A DNA stretch of 64,000 nt. It comes from Acetobacterium wieringae. Its GTDB lineage: Bacteria; Bacillota; Clostridia; Eubacteriales; Eubacteriaceae. Positions 34,602 through 44,042 of the stretch are shown here, one piece after another; within the stretch, counting starts at the first letter, position 1, and every line of letters begins with the position of its first letter. The translations under genes were made by a program, and so were the position numbers. The DNA lies in assembly GCF_001766835.1 (NCBI RefSeq), contig NZ_LKEU01000009.1, positions 1 to 64,000 on the forward strand. Direction: 5' to 3'. Under the pieces are notes generated by a model that saw only the letters and a list, made by a program, of their open reading frames with translations, did no database searches and was not told the DNA's origin.

Positions 34602-35849
34602 ATGGGTAAATTAGCGATATCAGTGTTAATACTAGCTACGATCAGCTTTAGCGTTTTTGCATTCAACTTAATAAGTCCAGCAAAATTGGACTCATCGGAA
34701 AAGCTCACTTTGAGTACAAATCAAATAAAAGAAGTAGTAGTACCAACTGATAAAATAATAAACGCAAAAGATTACGGAGCAAAAGGCGATGGGCTAACAG
34801 ATGATACAGTAGCACTACAAGAGGCAATAGATGCATCAAGTAAAGAAAATGCACTGTTAGTTATACCAGAATCTGAGGAGCCATATTTTATCACAAAACA
34901 ATTGGTCATTAGTAAAGACACCCACATTAGCGGCTATGGAGCGATACTTTATATGGAGCCTGAAAAAGAAACTATCAGAAATATGCTTTGGTCAAGTCCT
35001 GATAAAATGATAGCCAATGTATCAATTGAAGGCATCACATTAAAATCTGAAAATTCATACAAGGGTACGAATTACCATGCCAATAGTATGATCAGCAATG
35101 TTCAGGGAATTTATTTCCAGAATATTCAAAATCTGGAAATAAAAAATGTCTCAATGACAAACATGTATGTAGGCCTCAAAATTTCACAATCTGGTCGTCA
35201 TCGAAATACGGATATTCAGATTAGTAATTTGAAGATTGATGCTTCTAGTATGCCCATACAGATTTCAGGTACGAATCGATTTAGAATGATTGATAGTGTT
35301 CTCAATTCGAATGATGGTGGGACGAAATGGTTGCATTCTGCATATTTAAGAGGGGATAACAGTGATTTTTATTTTGAAAATGTTGAATTCAACAATGCGT
35401 CAGGAGGAGGAATAGCAATAGCCGGGAATGCTCAGTATGATAAACCGCCCCAAAACATGGTGTTTAAAAATTGTCGTATTAAGGATAGTGTTGTTGGCGT
35501 TCATATTAATAGTGGCGCAAAAAATATATCGATGTCAGATGTGGTTATCGAAGGAAGCAGTCTTGGCTTTAAAATAAATGACGCATCTGAATTGAATATT
35601 GATGAAGTGAGAATAAGTAAATCGAAACTAAATGAGTATGATCATGGTGCTTTTAGTATTAGAGATGTCAATCAAGCAACAATCTCCAATGTAACAATTG
35701 ATGCCAGCAATATAACGGAATCTCTATGCTTGTTGATTGGCAAGATTGAAGATCTGCGATTGTCTTCATTTGAGGATGATAATGTTAAGAATATTCCTCT
35801 ATACAGCGTTAATAGCACTGCAAAAATAAAGAATCTGATTATCGAATAG
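34602..35849 (+). CDS. Secreted pectate-lyase-like beta-helix protein (paralogue 1)
   Basis: The 415-residue protein has an N-terminal signal peptide/anchor (residues ~4-22) and the start of a right-handed parallel beta-helix, DYGAKGDGLTDDTVALQEAID, shared by pectate lyase superfamily and tail-spike-like proteins. It is paralogous to the proteins at 47559 and 49455 (shared blocks such as NSMISNVQG, PIQISGTN, DGGTKWLHSAY and NASGGGIA) but lacks their TEPV or ChW N-terminal regions. It has a strong GAGGGGAGGGGG SD. Probably an exported polysaccharide-binding or -modifying protein; no catalytic residues could be assigned. Confidence 0.8.
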   Translation: MGKLAISVLILATISFSVFAFNLISPAKLDSSEKLTLSTNQIKEVVVPTDKIINAKDYGAKGDGLTDDTVALQEAIDASSKENALLVIPESEEPYFITKQLVISKDTHISGYGAILYMEPEKETIRNMLWSSPDKMIANVSIEGITLKSENSYKGTNYHANSMISNVQGIYFQNIQNLEIKNVSMTNMYVGLKISQSGRHRNTDIQISNLKIDASSMPIQISGTNRFRMIDSVLNSNDGGTKWLHSAYLRGDNSDFYFENVEFNNASGGGIAIAGNAQYDKPPQNMVFKNCRIKDSVVGVHINSGAKNISMSDVVIEGSSLGFKINDASELNIDEVRISKSKLNEYDHGAFSIRDVNQATISNVTIDASNITESLCLLIGKIEDLRLSSFEDDNVKNIPLYSVNSTAKIKNLIIE

Positions 35850-35966
35850 TTTTATTTAAGAATAGAGAGCTTATATAAAAAGTTTGGTGAATGGCATCGT
35901 AGAAATAGCATTGAAGTAATGGATTGAGGTGGCATCAATTAACAATATTTTAGGAGGATGACAAAA

Positions 35967-37073
35967 ATGGCAGAGAAAATCTATCTGGCATCACCGCACA
36001 TGAGTGATGAAGGATTTGAAATGGAATATATCAAGGAAGCATTTGCCACCAATTGGATCGCACCACTGGGTCCAAACGTTAATGAATTCGAAAAAGAGTT
36101 TGCAGCAAAAGTTGGTACTAAATATGCAGCGGCAGTCAATACCGGGACTGCCGCAATTCATCTGGCCTTGAGAGCGGCTGGGGTTGAGGAAGGCGACATT
36201 GTTTTTTGTCCATCTTTCACTTTTTCAGCAACCGTAAATCCGATTATCTATGAAAAGGCAATTCCGGTATTTATCGATAGTGATGAAGAAACCTGGAATA
36301 TCTGTCCAATTGTATTAGAAGAGGCTTTTGAAAAATATCCTCAAGTAAAAGCGGTGATTGTCGTGCATCTTTACGGTTTATCGGCAGACATGGATAAAAT
36401 CATGGCAATCTGTAATCATCATGGCGTCACTGTCATCGAAGATGCTGCGGAGTCCCTGGGTACCTTGTACAAAGGTAGACAAACCGGCACCTTCGGAGAA
36501 TACGGGGTATTTAGTTTTAATGGAAATAAGATTATTACTACGTCTGGTGGGGGGATGCTGGTTTCAGATAATCAGGAAAAAATTGAAAAGGTACGATTCT
36601 GGTCAACCCAATCCCGGGATGCGGCAAGGCATTATCAGCACAGTGAATTGGGCTTTAATTATCGCATGAGCAATATTTCTGCCGGGATCGGCCGTGGTCA
36701 ATTAAAAGTGCTGGATCAAAGGGTTGCCAAGAAAAAATGCATCTTTGAATTTTACAAAAGAGAACTGGAGCAACTGCCGGGGATTCAGTTTATGCCGATA
36801 AATCATTGGAATCAACCTAATTACTGGTTGAGCTGTATTACCTTAGATGGATCGATAAAACCGCTGGAAATAATGGAGGCTCTGGGAGACGAAAATATTG
36901 AATCACGACCGCTTTGGAAGCCCATGCATCAACAACCTTTTTTTAAGTGGTGTGACTATATCGGGGAAACAGTTTCGGAAAAGCTGTTCAAGTCAGGTGT
37001 TTGTTTACCCTCTGATACGAAAATGACAGAAGCGGATCAGGAGCGAATCTGTCATATTATCAAAGGGTTGTGA
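35967..37073 (+). CDS. DegT/DnrJ/EryC1 sugar aminotransferase (PglE/EpsN-like)
   Basis: This is a 368-residue PLP enzyme. NTGTAAIHLALRAAGV binds the cofactor phosphate, EDAAESLG stacks the ring, and the Schiff-base Lys is in FNGNKIITTSGGGM (~187). With the 4,6-dehydratase at 54729 and the acetyltransferase at 37758 it fits the UDP-4-amino-4,6-dideoxy-N-acetylglucosamine step of the bacillosamine route. The start is the ATG beginning MAEKIYLASPHMS, 9 nt after AGGAGG; the GTG/ATG inside the SD is not used. Confidence 0.92.
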   Translation: MAEKIYLASPHMSDEGFEMEYIKEAFATNWIAPLGPNVNEFEKEFAAKVGTKYAAAVNTGTAAIHLALRAAGVEEGDIVFCPSFTFSATVNPIIYEKAIPVFIDSDEETWNICPIVLEEAFEKYPQVKAVIVVHLYGLSADMDKIMAICNHHGVTVIEDAAESLGTLYKGRQTGTFGEYGVFSFNGNKIITTSGGGMLVSDNQEKIEKVRFWSTQSRDAARHYQHSELGFNYRMSNISAGIGRGQLKVLDQRVAKKKCIFEFYKRELEQLPGIQFMPINHWNQPNYWLSCITLDGSIKPLEIMEALGDENIESRPLWKPMHQQPFFKWCDYIGETVSEKLFKSGVCLPSDTKMTEADQERICHIIKGL

Positions 37074-37078
37074 CTGCG

Positions 37079-37696
37079 ATGATCTATAAAAGATTTATAA
37101 AAAGACCGATGGATTTTTGTTTATCTTTGGCAGCAATCATTGTTCTCTCACCGGTATTTTTTGTTTTAGTCCTGTTAATCAGAAAAAAACTGGGCCATCC
37201 GGTGTTATTTAAACAAAAAAGACCAGGTTTAAATGAAAAGGTATTTACCCTGTATAAGTTTAGAACCATGACTGATCAGCGTGATGAACAAGGCGCACTG
37301 TTGCCAGATGACAAGCGACTGACTAAATTTGGTAGTTTTCTACGATCCACCAGTCTGGATGAGCTACCGGAACTGGTGAATGTACTAAAAGGCGATATGG
37401 CTGTTATTGGTCCGCGGCCCTTATTGGTGCAATACTTACCGCTTTATAATGAAAAACAAAAAAGACGGCACGAGGTCAGGCCAGGTTTGTCTGGTTTAGC
37501 TCAGGTAAACGGTCGCAATGCCATTAGCTGGGAAGCGAAATTTGATCTGGATGTTGAATATGTAGACTCGATCAGTTTTTTGGAGGATTGGAAGATAATC
37601 TTATTAACGTTAAAAAAAGTCTTCAAACGAGAAGGGATCAATGCTAATGATTCGACCACAATGGAGTTATTTCAAGGAACAAGCAAAGACGACTAA
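37079..37696 (+). CDS. Priming phosphoglycosyltransferase (PglC/EpsL-like)
   Basis: The 205-residue monotopic sugar transferase starts KRFIKRPMDFCLSLAAIIVLSP, a reentrant membrane helix, then KQKRPGLNEKVFTLYKFRTM, LPELVNVLKGDMAVIGPRPLL and RPGLSGLAQVNGRN, the bacterial sugar transferase family. It moves a sugar-1-phosphate, likely from UDP-diNAc-bacillosamine, onto undecaprenyl phosphate at the inner membrane face and so starts each repeat unit. It overlaps the aminotransferase region tightly, matching epsN-epsL-epsM-type clusters. Confidence 0.92.
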   Translation: MIYKRFIKRPMDFCLSLAAIIVLSPVFFVLVLLIRKKLGHPVLFKQKRPGLNEKVFTLYKFRTMTDQRDEQGALLPDDKRLTKFGSFLRSTSLDELPELVNVLKGDMAVIGPRPLLVQYLPLYNEKQKRRHEVRPGLSGLAQVNGRNAISWEAKFDLDVEYVDSISFLEDWKIILLTLKKVFKREGINANDSTTMELFQGTSKDD

Positions 37697-37757
37697 AAAT
37701 ACAATCTATTAATATTGCTATAAAGTTTGCAATACTAATCGAAGGGAGCGCTGAATT

Positions 37758-38381
37758 GTGAAAAGAAAGTTATTGATCATCGGAGCAAGTGGACATGGAA
37801 AAGTTGTCGTTGATATTGCTATAAAAATGAATATATGGGAAGATATTTTTTTTCTCGATGATGATGAATCAATCACTGAGTGTATGGGCTTTGGCGTTGT
37901 CGGCAAAACTGAGGATGCCTTTAAATTGGCAAATGAAGCCGATATTTTTGTCGCCGTTGGAAACAATGAAATTAGAGAGAAGGTTCAAAACAAGCTTGAG
38001 TCAGCAGGGATAAAGCCACCATGCTTAATCCATCCTTCAGCGATTATTGGGTCAGCGGTGGAAGTAGGGCTCGGAACAGTGATTATGGCTGGTGTTGTCA
38101 TTAACAGTGCCACGCAAATCGGCAAAGGTTGTATTATCAACACTGCGGCGACAGTAGACCACGATAATCGTATTGCCGATTTTGTTCATGTATCGCCCGG
38201 GGCGCATCTGGCCGGGATGGTGGCGGTTGGTCAAAAAACCTGGATTGGAATTGGCAGTACCATCAGTAATAATTTGACCATTACCGGCAACTGCAAAATT
38301 GGCGCAGGTGCGGTTGTGGTGAAAGACATAATCGCACCAGGAACCTATGTGGGAGTTCCAGCCAGAAGTATCCACAGATAG
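37758..38381 (+). CDS. PglD/NeuD-type sugar acetyltransferase (EpsM-like)
   Basis: The 207-residue protein begins with a Rossmann-like nucleotide-sugar site (LLIIGASGHGKVVVDIA) and ends in a left-handed beta-helix of hexapeptide repeats (IIGSAVEVGLGTVIMAGVV, INTAATVDHD, VSPGAHLAGMV). It would acetylate the 4-amino sugar made by the aminotransferase. The start is GTG 37758 with GAAGGGAG upstream. Confidence 0.93.
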   Translation: MKRKLLIIGASGHGKVVVDIAIKMNIWEDIFFLDDDESITECMGFGVVGKTEDAFKLANEADIFVAVGNNEIREKVQNKLESAGIKPPCLIHPSAIIGSAVEVGLGTVIMAGVVINSATQIGKGCIINTAATVDHDNRIADFVHVSPGAHLAGMVAVGQKTWIGIGSTISNNLTITGNCKIGAGAVVVKDIIAPGTYVGVPARSIHR

Positions 38382-38426
38382 AAAAGGCGATCTGGATTTG
38401 GAACTACAATGAGAGGAGCAGAAAAC

Positions 38427-39593
38427 ATGGAATTGATAATAATTGTTCTGTTTTACATAAGTTTGTTTATCATTGGTTGGGCCATGATCGGGTATCCCCT
38501 ATCTATTAAGTTATTAGGAAAAATTTTTCAAATTCGTAAACTAGAAAAGGATTATAATCATCAGCCGACTGTTACGATAATGATTGTTGCCCATAATGAA
38601 GAAAAAGTTATACTAGAAAAAATAAAGAATGTACTTGACATTGAATATCCAAGACAAAAGATCGAATATTTAATTACATCAGATCACAGTACTGACAAGA
38701 CAAATGATATTGTAAGAGAGTTTATTGTCAATAATCCTGAATCCAAGATCAGACTATACGAAGTTCAAGAACGTAAAGGCAAAACAAATGCTCAAAACGA
38801 GGCGCAAAAAACGATCACATCAGAATTTATTGTTATGACAGATGCAAATTCGATGATGGATAAGAATGCGATAAAAGAGTTAATGGCAGCTTTTACTTCA
38901 AATGAAATTGCGTATGTTGCAGGAAAACTTTTAATAACGAATCAAGCTGTGAGTAGTGTTAGTAATGCAGAAGCAAGTTACTGGGATGGAGATTTAATTA
39001 TACGTGAGATAGAAGGGAGAATTCAAACGATAACAGCTGGAAATGGGGCAATTTATGCTTGCAGAAAAAAAGACTATCATGAGTTCAGTCCGATTCAAAG
39101 CCATGACAGTGCAATGCCGCTACGATATGCTTTAGAAGGAAAAAGAGCAATAGCCAATCATGATGCTATAGCGTATGAAAAGGCGAGCGAAGTGATAAAA
39201 GATGAGTTTAGTCGCAAAGTGCGAATGAATCGGGCCATTCTAAAATATATTTTGCCAGATATCAGGGTGTTAAATGTATTTAAGTATAAGTGGTTTTCTT
39301 ATTTTTATTTTGGACACCGAACGTGCAGATACTTACTTTGGATTGCACATTTAACCCTATTGATTTCTAATGGGTTGCTTATCCAGGAGTCATGGCTCTA
39401 TTTATTGCCTTTCCTGGCGCAATTGCTCTTTTATTTTTTAGCCTTAGTTCAAAGTATTGTAAAGTCTAAAAACAAGTATCTGATGATCATATACTACTAT
39501 TTTATCACAATTATGGCTCAATGGGTTGCTGTTTTTAGAGCTTTATCAGGTAAAGCTAAACCGTTTTGGGAGAAGGCTGAAAGTACAAGATAA
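38427..39593 (+). CDS. Membrane glycosyltransferase, family 2
   Basis: The 388-residue protein has an N-terminal membrane helix (~3-27), a GT-A domain (VTIMIVAHNEEKVI, SDHSTDKTNDIV, VMTDANSMMDKNA as the DxD-type metal site, then ETIHDS-like SPIQSHDSAMP) and 2-3 C-terminal membrane spans. The layout resembles processive synthases (BcsA/IcaA-like) but it lacks an obvious QxxRW motif. The start is ATG 38427 with GAGGAG 9 nt upstream. It probably adds or polymerises a repeat-unit sugar. Confidence 0.88.
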   Translation: MELIIIVLFYISLFIIGWAMIGYPLSIKLLGKIFQIRKLEKDYNHQPTVTIMIVAHNEEKVILEKIKNVLDIEYPRQKIEYLITSDHSTDKTNDIVREFIVNNPESKIRLYEVQERKGKTNAQNEAQKTITSEFIVMTDANSMMDKNAIKELMAAFTSNEIAYVAGKLLITNQAVSSVSNAEASYWDGDLIIREIEGRIQTITAGNGAIYACRKKDYHEFSPIQSHDSAMPLRYALEGKRAIANHDAIAYEKASEVIKDEFSRKVRMNRAILKYILPDIRVLNVFKYKWFSYFYFGHRTCRYLLWIAHLTLLISNGLLIQESWLYLLPFLAQLLFYFLALVQSIVKSKNKYLMIIYYYFITIMAQWVAVFRALSGKAKPFWEKAESTR

Positions 39594-39661
39594 GTAAAGG
39601 CTGAGCTTCAGAATGTTGAACAAATTTGCAACGTCAATTATGGTTTTGGAGAAGTGACAAG

Positions 39662-40765
39662 ATGAGAATATTACATATCAATTCATATTATGCCAAGAGT
39701 GTTTTTTATAAATATTTTTATGATGAACAGGTCAGAACCAGAATGGCTATCGATGTCTATGTCCCAACCTCAGTTCCAGTCGGTCGTGATCTGGGAAAGT
39801 ATACCCTGATCAGGATCAACCACAAAAAAGCTGATCGATATATTTTTTACTTAAAACATATGAAGATTTATCATGATATAAAAAAAGTCTATGAATTGGA
39901 TAAATATTCAATCGTTCATTCCCACTCATTGTTCACCAATGGCTATCTCGCCATGCGAATCAAGCAAGACTTTGGAATTCCCTATTTGGTGGCAGTAAGA
40001 GATACCGATGCAAATGTTTTTTTTAAACGAATGGTATGGTTAAGAAAACTGGGGATTGAAATCCTCAATGAGGCTGATAAAATCATCTTTTTATCAGTTT
40101 CATATCGGGATGCCGTGATTGAAAAATATGTGCCCGCACAGTTTAAAAAAGCGATATTGGAGAAATCAGAAGTTATCCCCAACGGGATCGAAGACTTCTG
40201 GCTGAAAAACAGGAACGTTCCCCAAAAAATTGCGGACAGTAAGCATCTTAATCTTTTGTATGTGGGACTGATTAATAAAAGAAAAAATATCTCCACAACG
40301 ATTCGGGCAATTAGAATTTTACAGAATCAGGGATACGAGATTCATTTTACCATCGTTGGAAAAGTCTCTGATGAGGCAATTTTTAAGCAATTCAGAAGTG
40401 AACCGTGGGTACAGTACATTTCTCATTCTTCAAGAGAAGAGCTGATTGAGATTTATCGAAATAACGATATCTTTGTGATGCCATCGGTGACTGAAACCTT
40501 TGGTCTGGTCTATCCAGAAGCCATGAGTCAGGGATTACCAGTGATTTACACTAGGGGACAAGGCTTTGATGGTCAGTTTCAGGATGGACAGGTCGGGTTT
40601 TCCGTCGAGTGTTATGATGCAAAAGAAATTGCCGAAAAGATTATCAGAATAGTCGCCAACTATCAGGTGTTATCAAAAAACGCAGTTATAAATGCGAACA
40701 AGTTCCGATGGTCGGATATCAATCAAAAGTATCGGAATATCTACAAGGAAATCCAGCGCTATTGA
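39662..40765 (+). CDS. Glycosyltransferase, family 4
   Basis: This is a 367-residue GT-B enzyme. The N-terminal half has VHSHSLFTNGYLAMRI and the C-terminal half the nucleotide-sugar site VMPSVTETFGLVYPEAMSQG with the E-x7-E pattern. The start is placed at MRILHINSYYAK (SD GGAGAAGTGA); the 12-residue upstream extension has no RBS. Donor and linkage cannot be deduced. Confidence 0.9.
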   Translation: MRILHINSYYAKSVFYKYFYDEQVRTRMAIDVYVPTSVPVGRDLGKYTLIRINHKKADRYIFYLKHMKIYHDIKKVYELDKYSIVHSHSLFTNGYLAMRIKQDFGIPYLVAVRDTDANVFFKRMVWLRKLGIEILNEADKIIFLSVSYRDAVIEKYVPAQFKKAILEKSEVIPNGIEDFWLKNRNVPQKIADSKHLNLLYVGLINKRKNISTTIRAIRILQNQGYEIHFTIVGKVSDEAIFKQFRSEPWVQYISHSSREELIEIYRNNDIFVMPSVTETFGLVYPEAMSQGLPVIYTRGQGFDGQFQDGQVGFSVECYDAKEIAEKIIRIVANYQVLSKNAVINANKFRWSDINQKYRNIYKEIQRY

Positions 40766-40787
40766 TGCAGAAAGAGAAGGGGCACGG

Positions 40788-41951
40788 ATGACAAAAAAAA
40801 AACACATTTGTTTTATTGTACCAGACTATCCCACGCACAGCGATCCGGTCTACACTTTTGTTAAGCAAGTCGTTGATGCCATTGCTAAAATGGGATACTC
40901 CTGCTCAGTCGTTGCACCGCAAAGTCTGACGAAGAACGTCTTTAAAAAAAAACCAGTGCGACCACTGTTCTGGCAGGATTGTATCGAAGCAGGGATCCGG
41001 GTTGACGTCTATCAGCCTAGGGTCCTGAGCTTTTCAAATATCAGCCTGTTCGGGAGAAATATTTCAGCCAGCCTCGTCCAGAAAGCGGTCATCCGTTGTT
41101 TTAAACAGATCAAACCTCGTCCGGATCTGTTATATGCTCATTTCTGGCATTCGGGAGTTACGGCGGGCTTGATCAGTCAAAAATATCAGTTACCTTTTTT
41201 TGTTGCGACAGGTGAAAGTAAAATCTGGGTAGAAAGCCTTTTTCCCCGCCAGACTATCGACAAGGCGTTGGCTGAGATCAGTGGGGTGATTTGTGCTTCG
41301 ACTAAAAATCGAAATGAGAGTCTTGAATTGAAGCTTTCAAACCCAGATAAGATGGTCGTGATTCCAAATGCCATCGATCCCAAAAAGTTTTATAAAATGG
41401 AGCGGATGCTTATCAGACGAAAACTGGGATTTAAAGCGGATGACTTTATCGTCGTATTTATGGGTTCATTTGATCAACGTAAAGGCATTATGCGGTTGTC
41501 AGAGGCGATGAAACAGGTTAATCCGGCGAAGGTCATTTACATCGGTTCGGGAGAACTGATTCCAACCGGTGACGAAATTCTCTTTATTGGCAGACTCCCG
41601 CATGATCAGATTGTGAATTATTTGAATGCCGCAGATGTTTTTGTCCTGCCAACCCTTGCCGAAGGCTGTAGCAATGCGATTTTGGAAGCGATGGCCTGTG
41701 GTTTGCCGATTATTTCGTCGGATCAGGGCTTTAATGATGATATTCTGACACCTGAGGATTCTATCCGGATTGATTGTATGGATGTCAATGCCATTGCCAA
41801 AGCTATAAACAAATTGAAAAATGATGCGCAATTAAGAAGTAAGATGTCTGAATCGGCGCTCACTCATTCACAGCTATTTCATATCAATAACCGAGCCTCC
41901 AGAATTATGAACTTTATCGAAAATGTGATTGATGAGAAAAAAGAGGTATAA
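40788..41951 (+). CDS. Glycosyltransferase, family 4 (TuaC-like)
   Basis: The 387-residue GT-B protein has the acceptor half (HICFIVPDYPTHSDP, LYAHFWHSGVTAGLI) and donor half (VVFMGSFDQRKGI, VLPTLAEGCSNAILEAMACG). It resembles teichuronic-acid and exopolysaccharide glycosyltransferases. The start is ATG 40788, preceded by GAAGGGG; the longer frame overlapping the previous gene by 70 bp is rejected. It follows the preceding glycosyltransferase by 22 bp. Confidence 0.9.
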   Translation: MTKKKHICFIVPDYPTHSDPVYTFVKQVVDAIAKMGYSCSVVAPQSLTKNVFKKKPVRPLFWQDCIEAGIRVDVYQPRVLSFSNISLFGRNISASLVQKAVIRCFKQIKPRPDLLYAHFWHSGVTAGLISQKYQLPFFVATGESKIWVESLFPRQTIDKALAEISGVICASTKNRNESLELKLSNPDKMVVIPNAIDPKKFYKMERMLIRRKLGFKADDFIVVFMGSFDQRKGIMRLSEAMKQVNPAKVIYIGSGELIPTGDEILFIGRLPHDQIVNYLNAADVFVLPTLAEGCSNAILEAMACGLPIISSDQGFNDDILTPEDSIRIDCMDVNAIAKAINKLKNDAQLRSKMSESALTHSQLFHINNRASRIMNFIENVIDEKKEV

Positions 41952-41952
41952 A

Positions 41953-43284
41953 ATGATGATCAGAAAATCAGTAGATCCCTTCTGGGTATTGGCATTGGCA
42001 CTGATATTAATTATAATTGGTCTTTCGTACAAGCCCTTTTTAATAATAGGCATTATTATTGCTAGTTGTTATGTTTTTTTTAGGGGCGCAGAAGGCATAT
42101 ATGGTCTGTTCTTGATGTTACCATTTTCGCCGATCCTAAAATTGTCCCCAGGTGGAATGACCTTTTTTAATCTTTTGATTGCAGTTTATATTCTCCGAAT
42201 GATTTTTTTTAATGAAAAGTCGAAGGTGTCAATTTATCAGGTTTTATCAGTTTTGGCACTGATTATTTTTTCGTTGTTCAAAATCGACAATTCAAGTCTG
42301 ATAAAGCTAGTTGACCTTTTAATCTACTTTGTATTGGCGATTTTAGTGATGAACTCCAAGGAAACCATTGATATCCGAAAACTGTTGCTTTTCTTTATCG
42401 TAGGTATTATTACTGCATCGGTTCTCGGTCTTTTTAGTGATTATGTACCCGGTTTAGATGGGTTTATCCGAGAAACTCAAATTGAACTCGATGATGGTGA
42501 TATTTTCGGTAGATTCTCAGGTATTCAAACCAATCCCAATTTTTATACAATGGACATCACCATTGCGATTGCCACATTGCTTTATATGATCGGCATGAAG
42601 AAACATCACTGGTATGATTATCTGATGGTTGCTGTTTTATTGGGGTTTGGCATTTTATCTTTAAGCATATCTTTTTTCCTCACAATCGGAGGCATATTTT
42701 TATTATATTTTATTTATAAACTATTTCAATTATCCAGAATATCATTTGATATCAAGGTTTTTATACGGGGAATGGTTGTTATTCTATTCGTACTTATCAT
42801 AGTTTCGCAGCTTGCCAACATTCCCTATTTTGACATTTATTTGAGAAGAATAGGGGTAGGAAGTTTTGTTGATCAGAGTCTATCAGATCTTACCACAGGC
42901 CGATCTGATATTTGGTCTGAGTATCTTAATCTCTATTTAAGTGACTGGAAAATATTTCTTTTTGGTCTGGGATACTCTCTCGAGAAGTACAATTTACGTC
43001 AATCTCATAGCTATTATCTGGAGCTTTTGCTGCATTTGGGGATCATTGGGTCAGTTGTTTATTTCAATGTATTAATTGCAGTATTTAAACCTTTTTCCAT
43101 AAAGATTAGAGGTCGTTTGCTTTGTCTGCTGCCGTTAGCGGCATTGGTTATGAGAGGATTTGCGATTAATTTGCTGTTTCGAGAGAATTTTATCTTTTAC
43201 CTGATAATTTGCGCATTAGTCATGGCTGATGATAAGGATGCAGGTTTAAATACTTACCTGTCAGATGGAGTCGATGATGAATAA
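41953..43284 (+). CDS. O-antigen ligase/polymerase-like membrane protein (Wzy candidate)
   Basis: The 443-residue protein has about ten hydrophobic helices and a large extracytoplasmic loop (~300-360) containing RRIGVGSFVDQSLSDLTTGR and the polymerase-like LFGLGYSLEKYNLRQSHSYYLELLLHLG, the Wzy_C pattern (G-x-G-x...HN/S-x-Y-L). It would join lipid-linked repeat units outside the membrane. The start is ATG 41953 behind AGAGGT; the upstream in-frame start overlaps the preceding gene. Wzy proteins diverge strongly, so assignment rests on topology plus context. Confidence 0.8.
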   Translation: MMIRKSVDPFWVLALALILIIIGLSYKPFLIIGIIIASCYVFFRGAEGIYGLFLMLPFSPILKLSPGGMTFFNLLIAVYILRMIFFNEKSKVSIYQVLSVLALIIFSLFKIDNSSLIKLVDLLIYFVLAILVMNSKETIDIRKLLLFFIVGIITASVLGLFSDYVPGLDGFIRETQIELDDGDIFGRFSGIQTNPNFYTMDITIAIATLLYMIGMKKHHWYDYLMVAVLLGFGILSLSISFFLTIGGIFLLYFIYKLFQLSRISFDIKVFIRGMVVILFVLIIVSQLANIPYFDIYLRRIGVGSFVDQSLSDLTTGRSDIWSEYLNLYLSDWKIFLFGLGYSLEKYNLRQSHSYYLELLLHLGIIGSVVYFNVLIAVFKPFSIKIRGRLLCLLPLAALVMRGFAINLLFRENFIFYLIICALVMADDKDAGLNTYLSDGVDDE

Positions 43285-43987
43285 TAATAAAATTGTATTT
43301 CTTGAGTTTAATGGGATTCCGGGATCTGGCAAAACAACGCTTTCAAATAACGTAATCGAGAATCTAAAGGCAATTGATTATCCCGTCGAATCATATCAAC
43401 GGTTCATTCAGAAGCCGACCAGAAAAGATTTAAAACAGTTGGTAAAATATTTAATTCACCTCAAACCTTCAAGTTTCAGAATGGGTTATCTGGGAATGAT
43501 GTATTTATTAACAAACAGAAAAATAAACTGCGAAAACTGGTTGAGAGTTGTATCAATCATCATCCTTGATGATTTGTATCTGAAAAAAAGTATCGAGAAT
43601 CGTGCCGAAGTAATTTTAGTTGATCAGGGTATTATTCAACAGCTCGTCTCAATAATGTATGAAACTGAGCTAGTAACGGACAGATTTGCGAAGAAAATTA
43701 TTGCTCATTTAAAAAAGCGAGTTCCGAATCTTTATATCATTAATGTTGCTCTTGATGTTACGGATTCTTTTGACCGGCTCAATCAGAGAGTGGGAAACAT
43801 CTCTAGAATACAACAGCTGAATCGCAAAAATGGGATCAGAACTTTGAAGATACAGCAAAAGAATTTTGACATTATCAGAAGCGTTATTCGGGAAACTGGT
43901 ATGGCTAGTATGGATATTAATACACATGCGGGTGTTGAAGAAAATGTGTTGTTACTGAAAAACTTTGTCTTGGGTAAAATCCTTTAA
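43277..43987 (+). CDS. P-loop kinase-like protein of the exopolysaccharide locus (A)
   Basis: The 236-residue protein opens with a strand and Walker A (FLEFNGIPGSGKTTLSNNV) and has a kinase-like VILVDQGIIQQ acidic strand and a C-terminal basic lid (RNRVGNISRIQQLNRKNG region). It resembles thymidylate-kinase-fold NMP kinases but does not match a named enzyme. The start at ATG 43277 gives the GGAG SD a 6-nt spacing and overlaps the previous gene by 8 bp. The substrate is unknown; the place between the polymerase and flippase suggests a role in modifying the repeat unit. Confidence 0.7.
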   Translation: MNNNKIVFLEFNGIPGSGKTTLSNNVIENLKAIDYPVESYQRFIQKPTRKDLKQLVKYLIHLKPSSFRMGYLGMMYLLTNRKINCENWLRVVSIIILDDLYLKKSIENRAEVILVDQGIIQQLVSIMYETELVTDRFAKKIIAHLKKRVPNLYIINVALDVTDSFDRLNQRVGNISRIQQLNRKNGIRTLKIQQKNFDIIRSVIRETGMASMDINTHAGVEENVLLLKNFVLGKIL

Positions 43988-44042
43988 TTCGCTCAGTTTT
44001 TTGGCATAACCAGGGTTTTTAAGCGTTTGGAGGCGACAAATT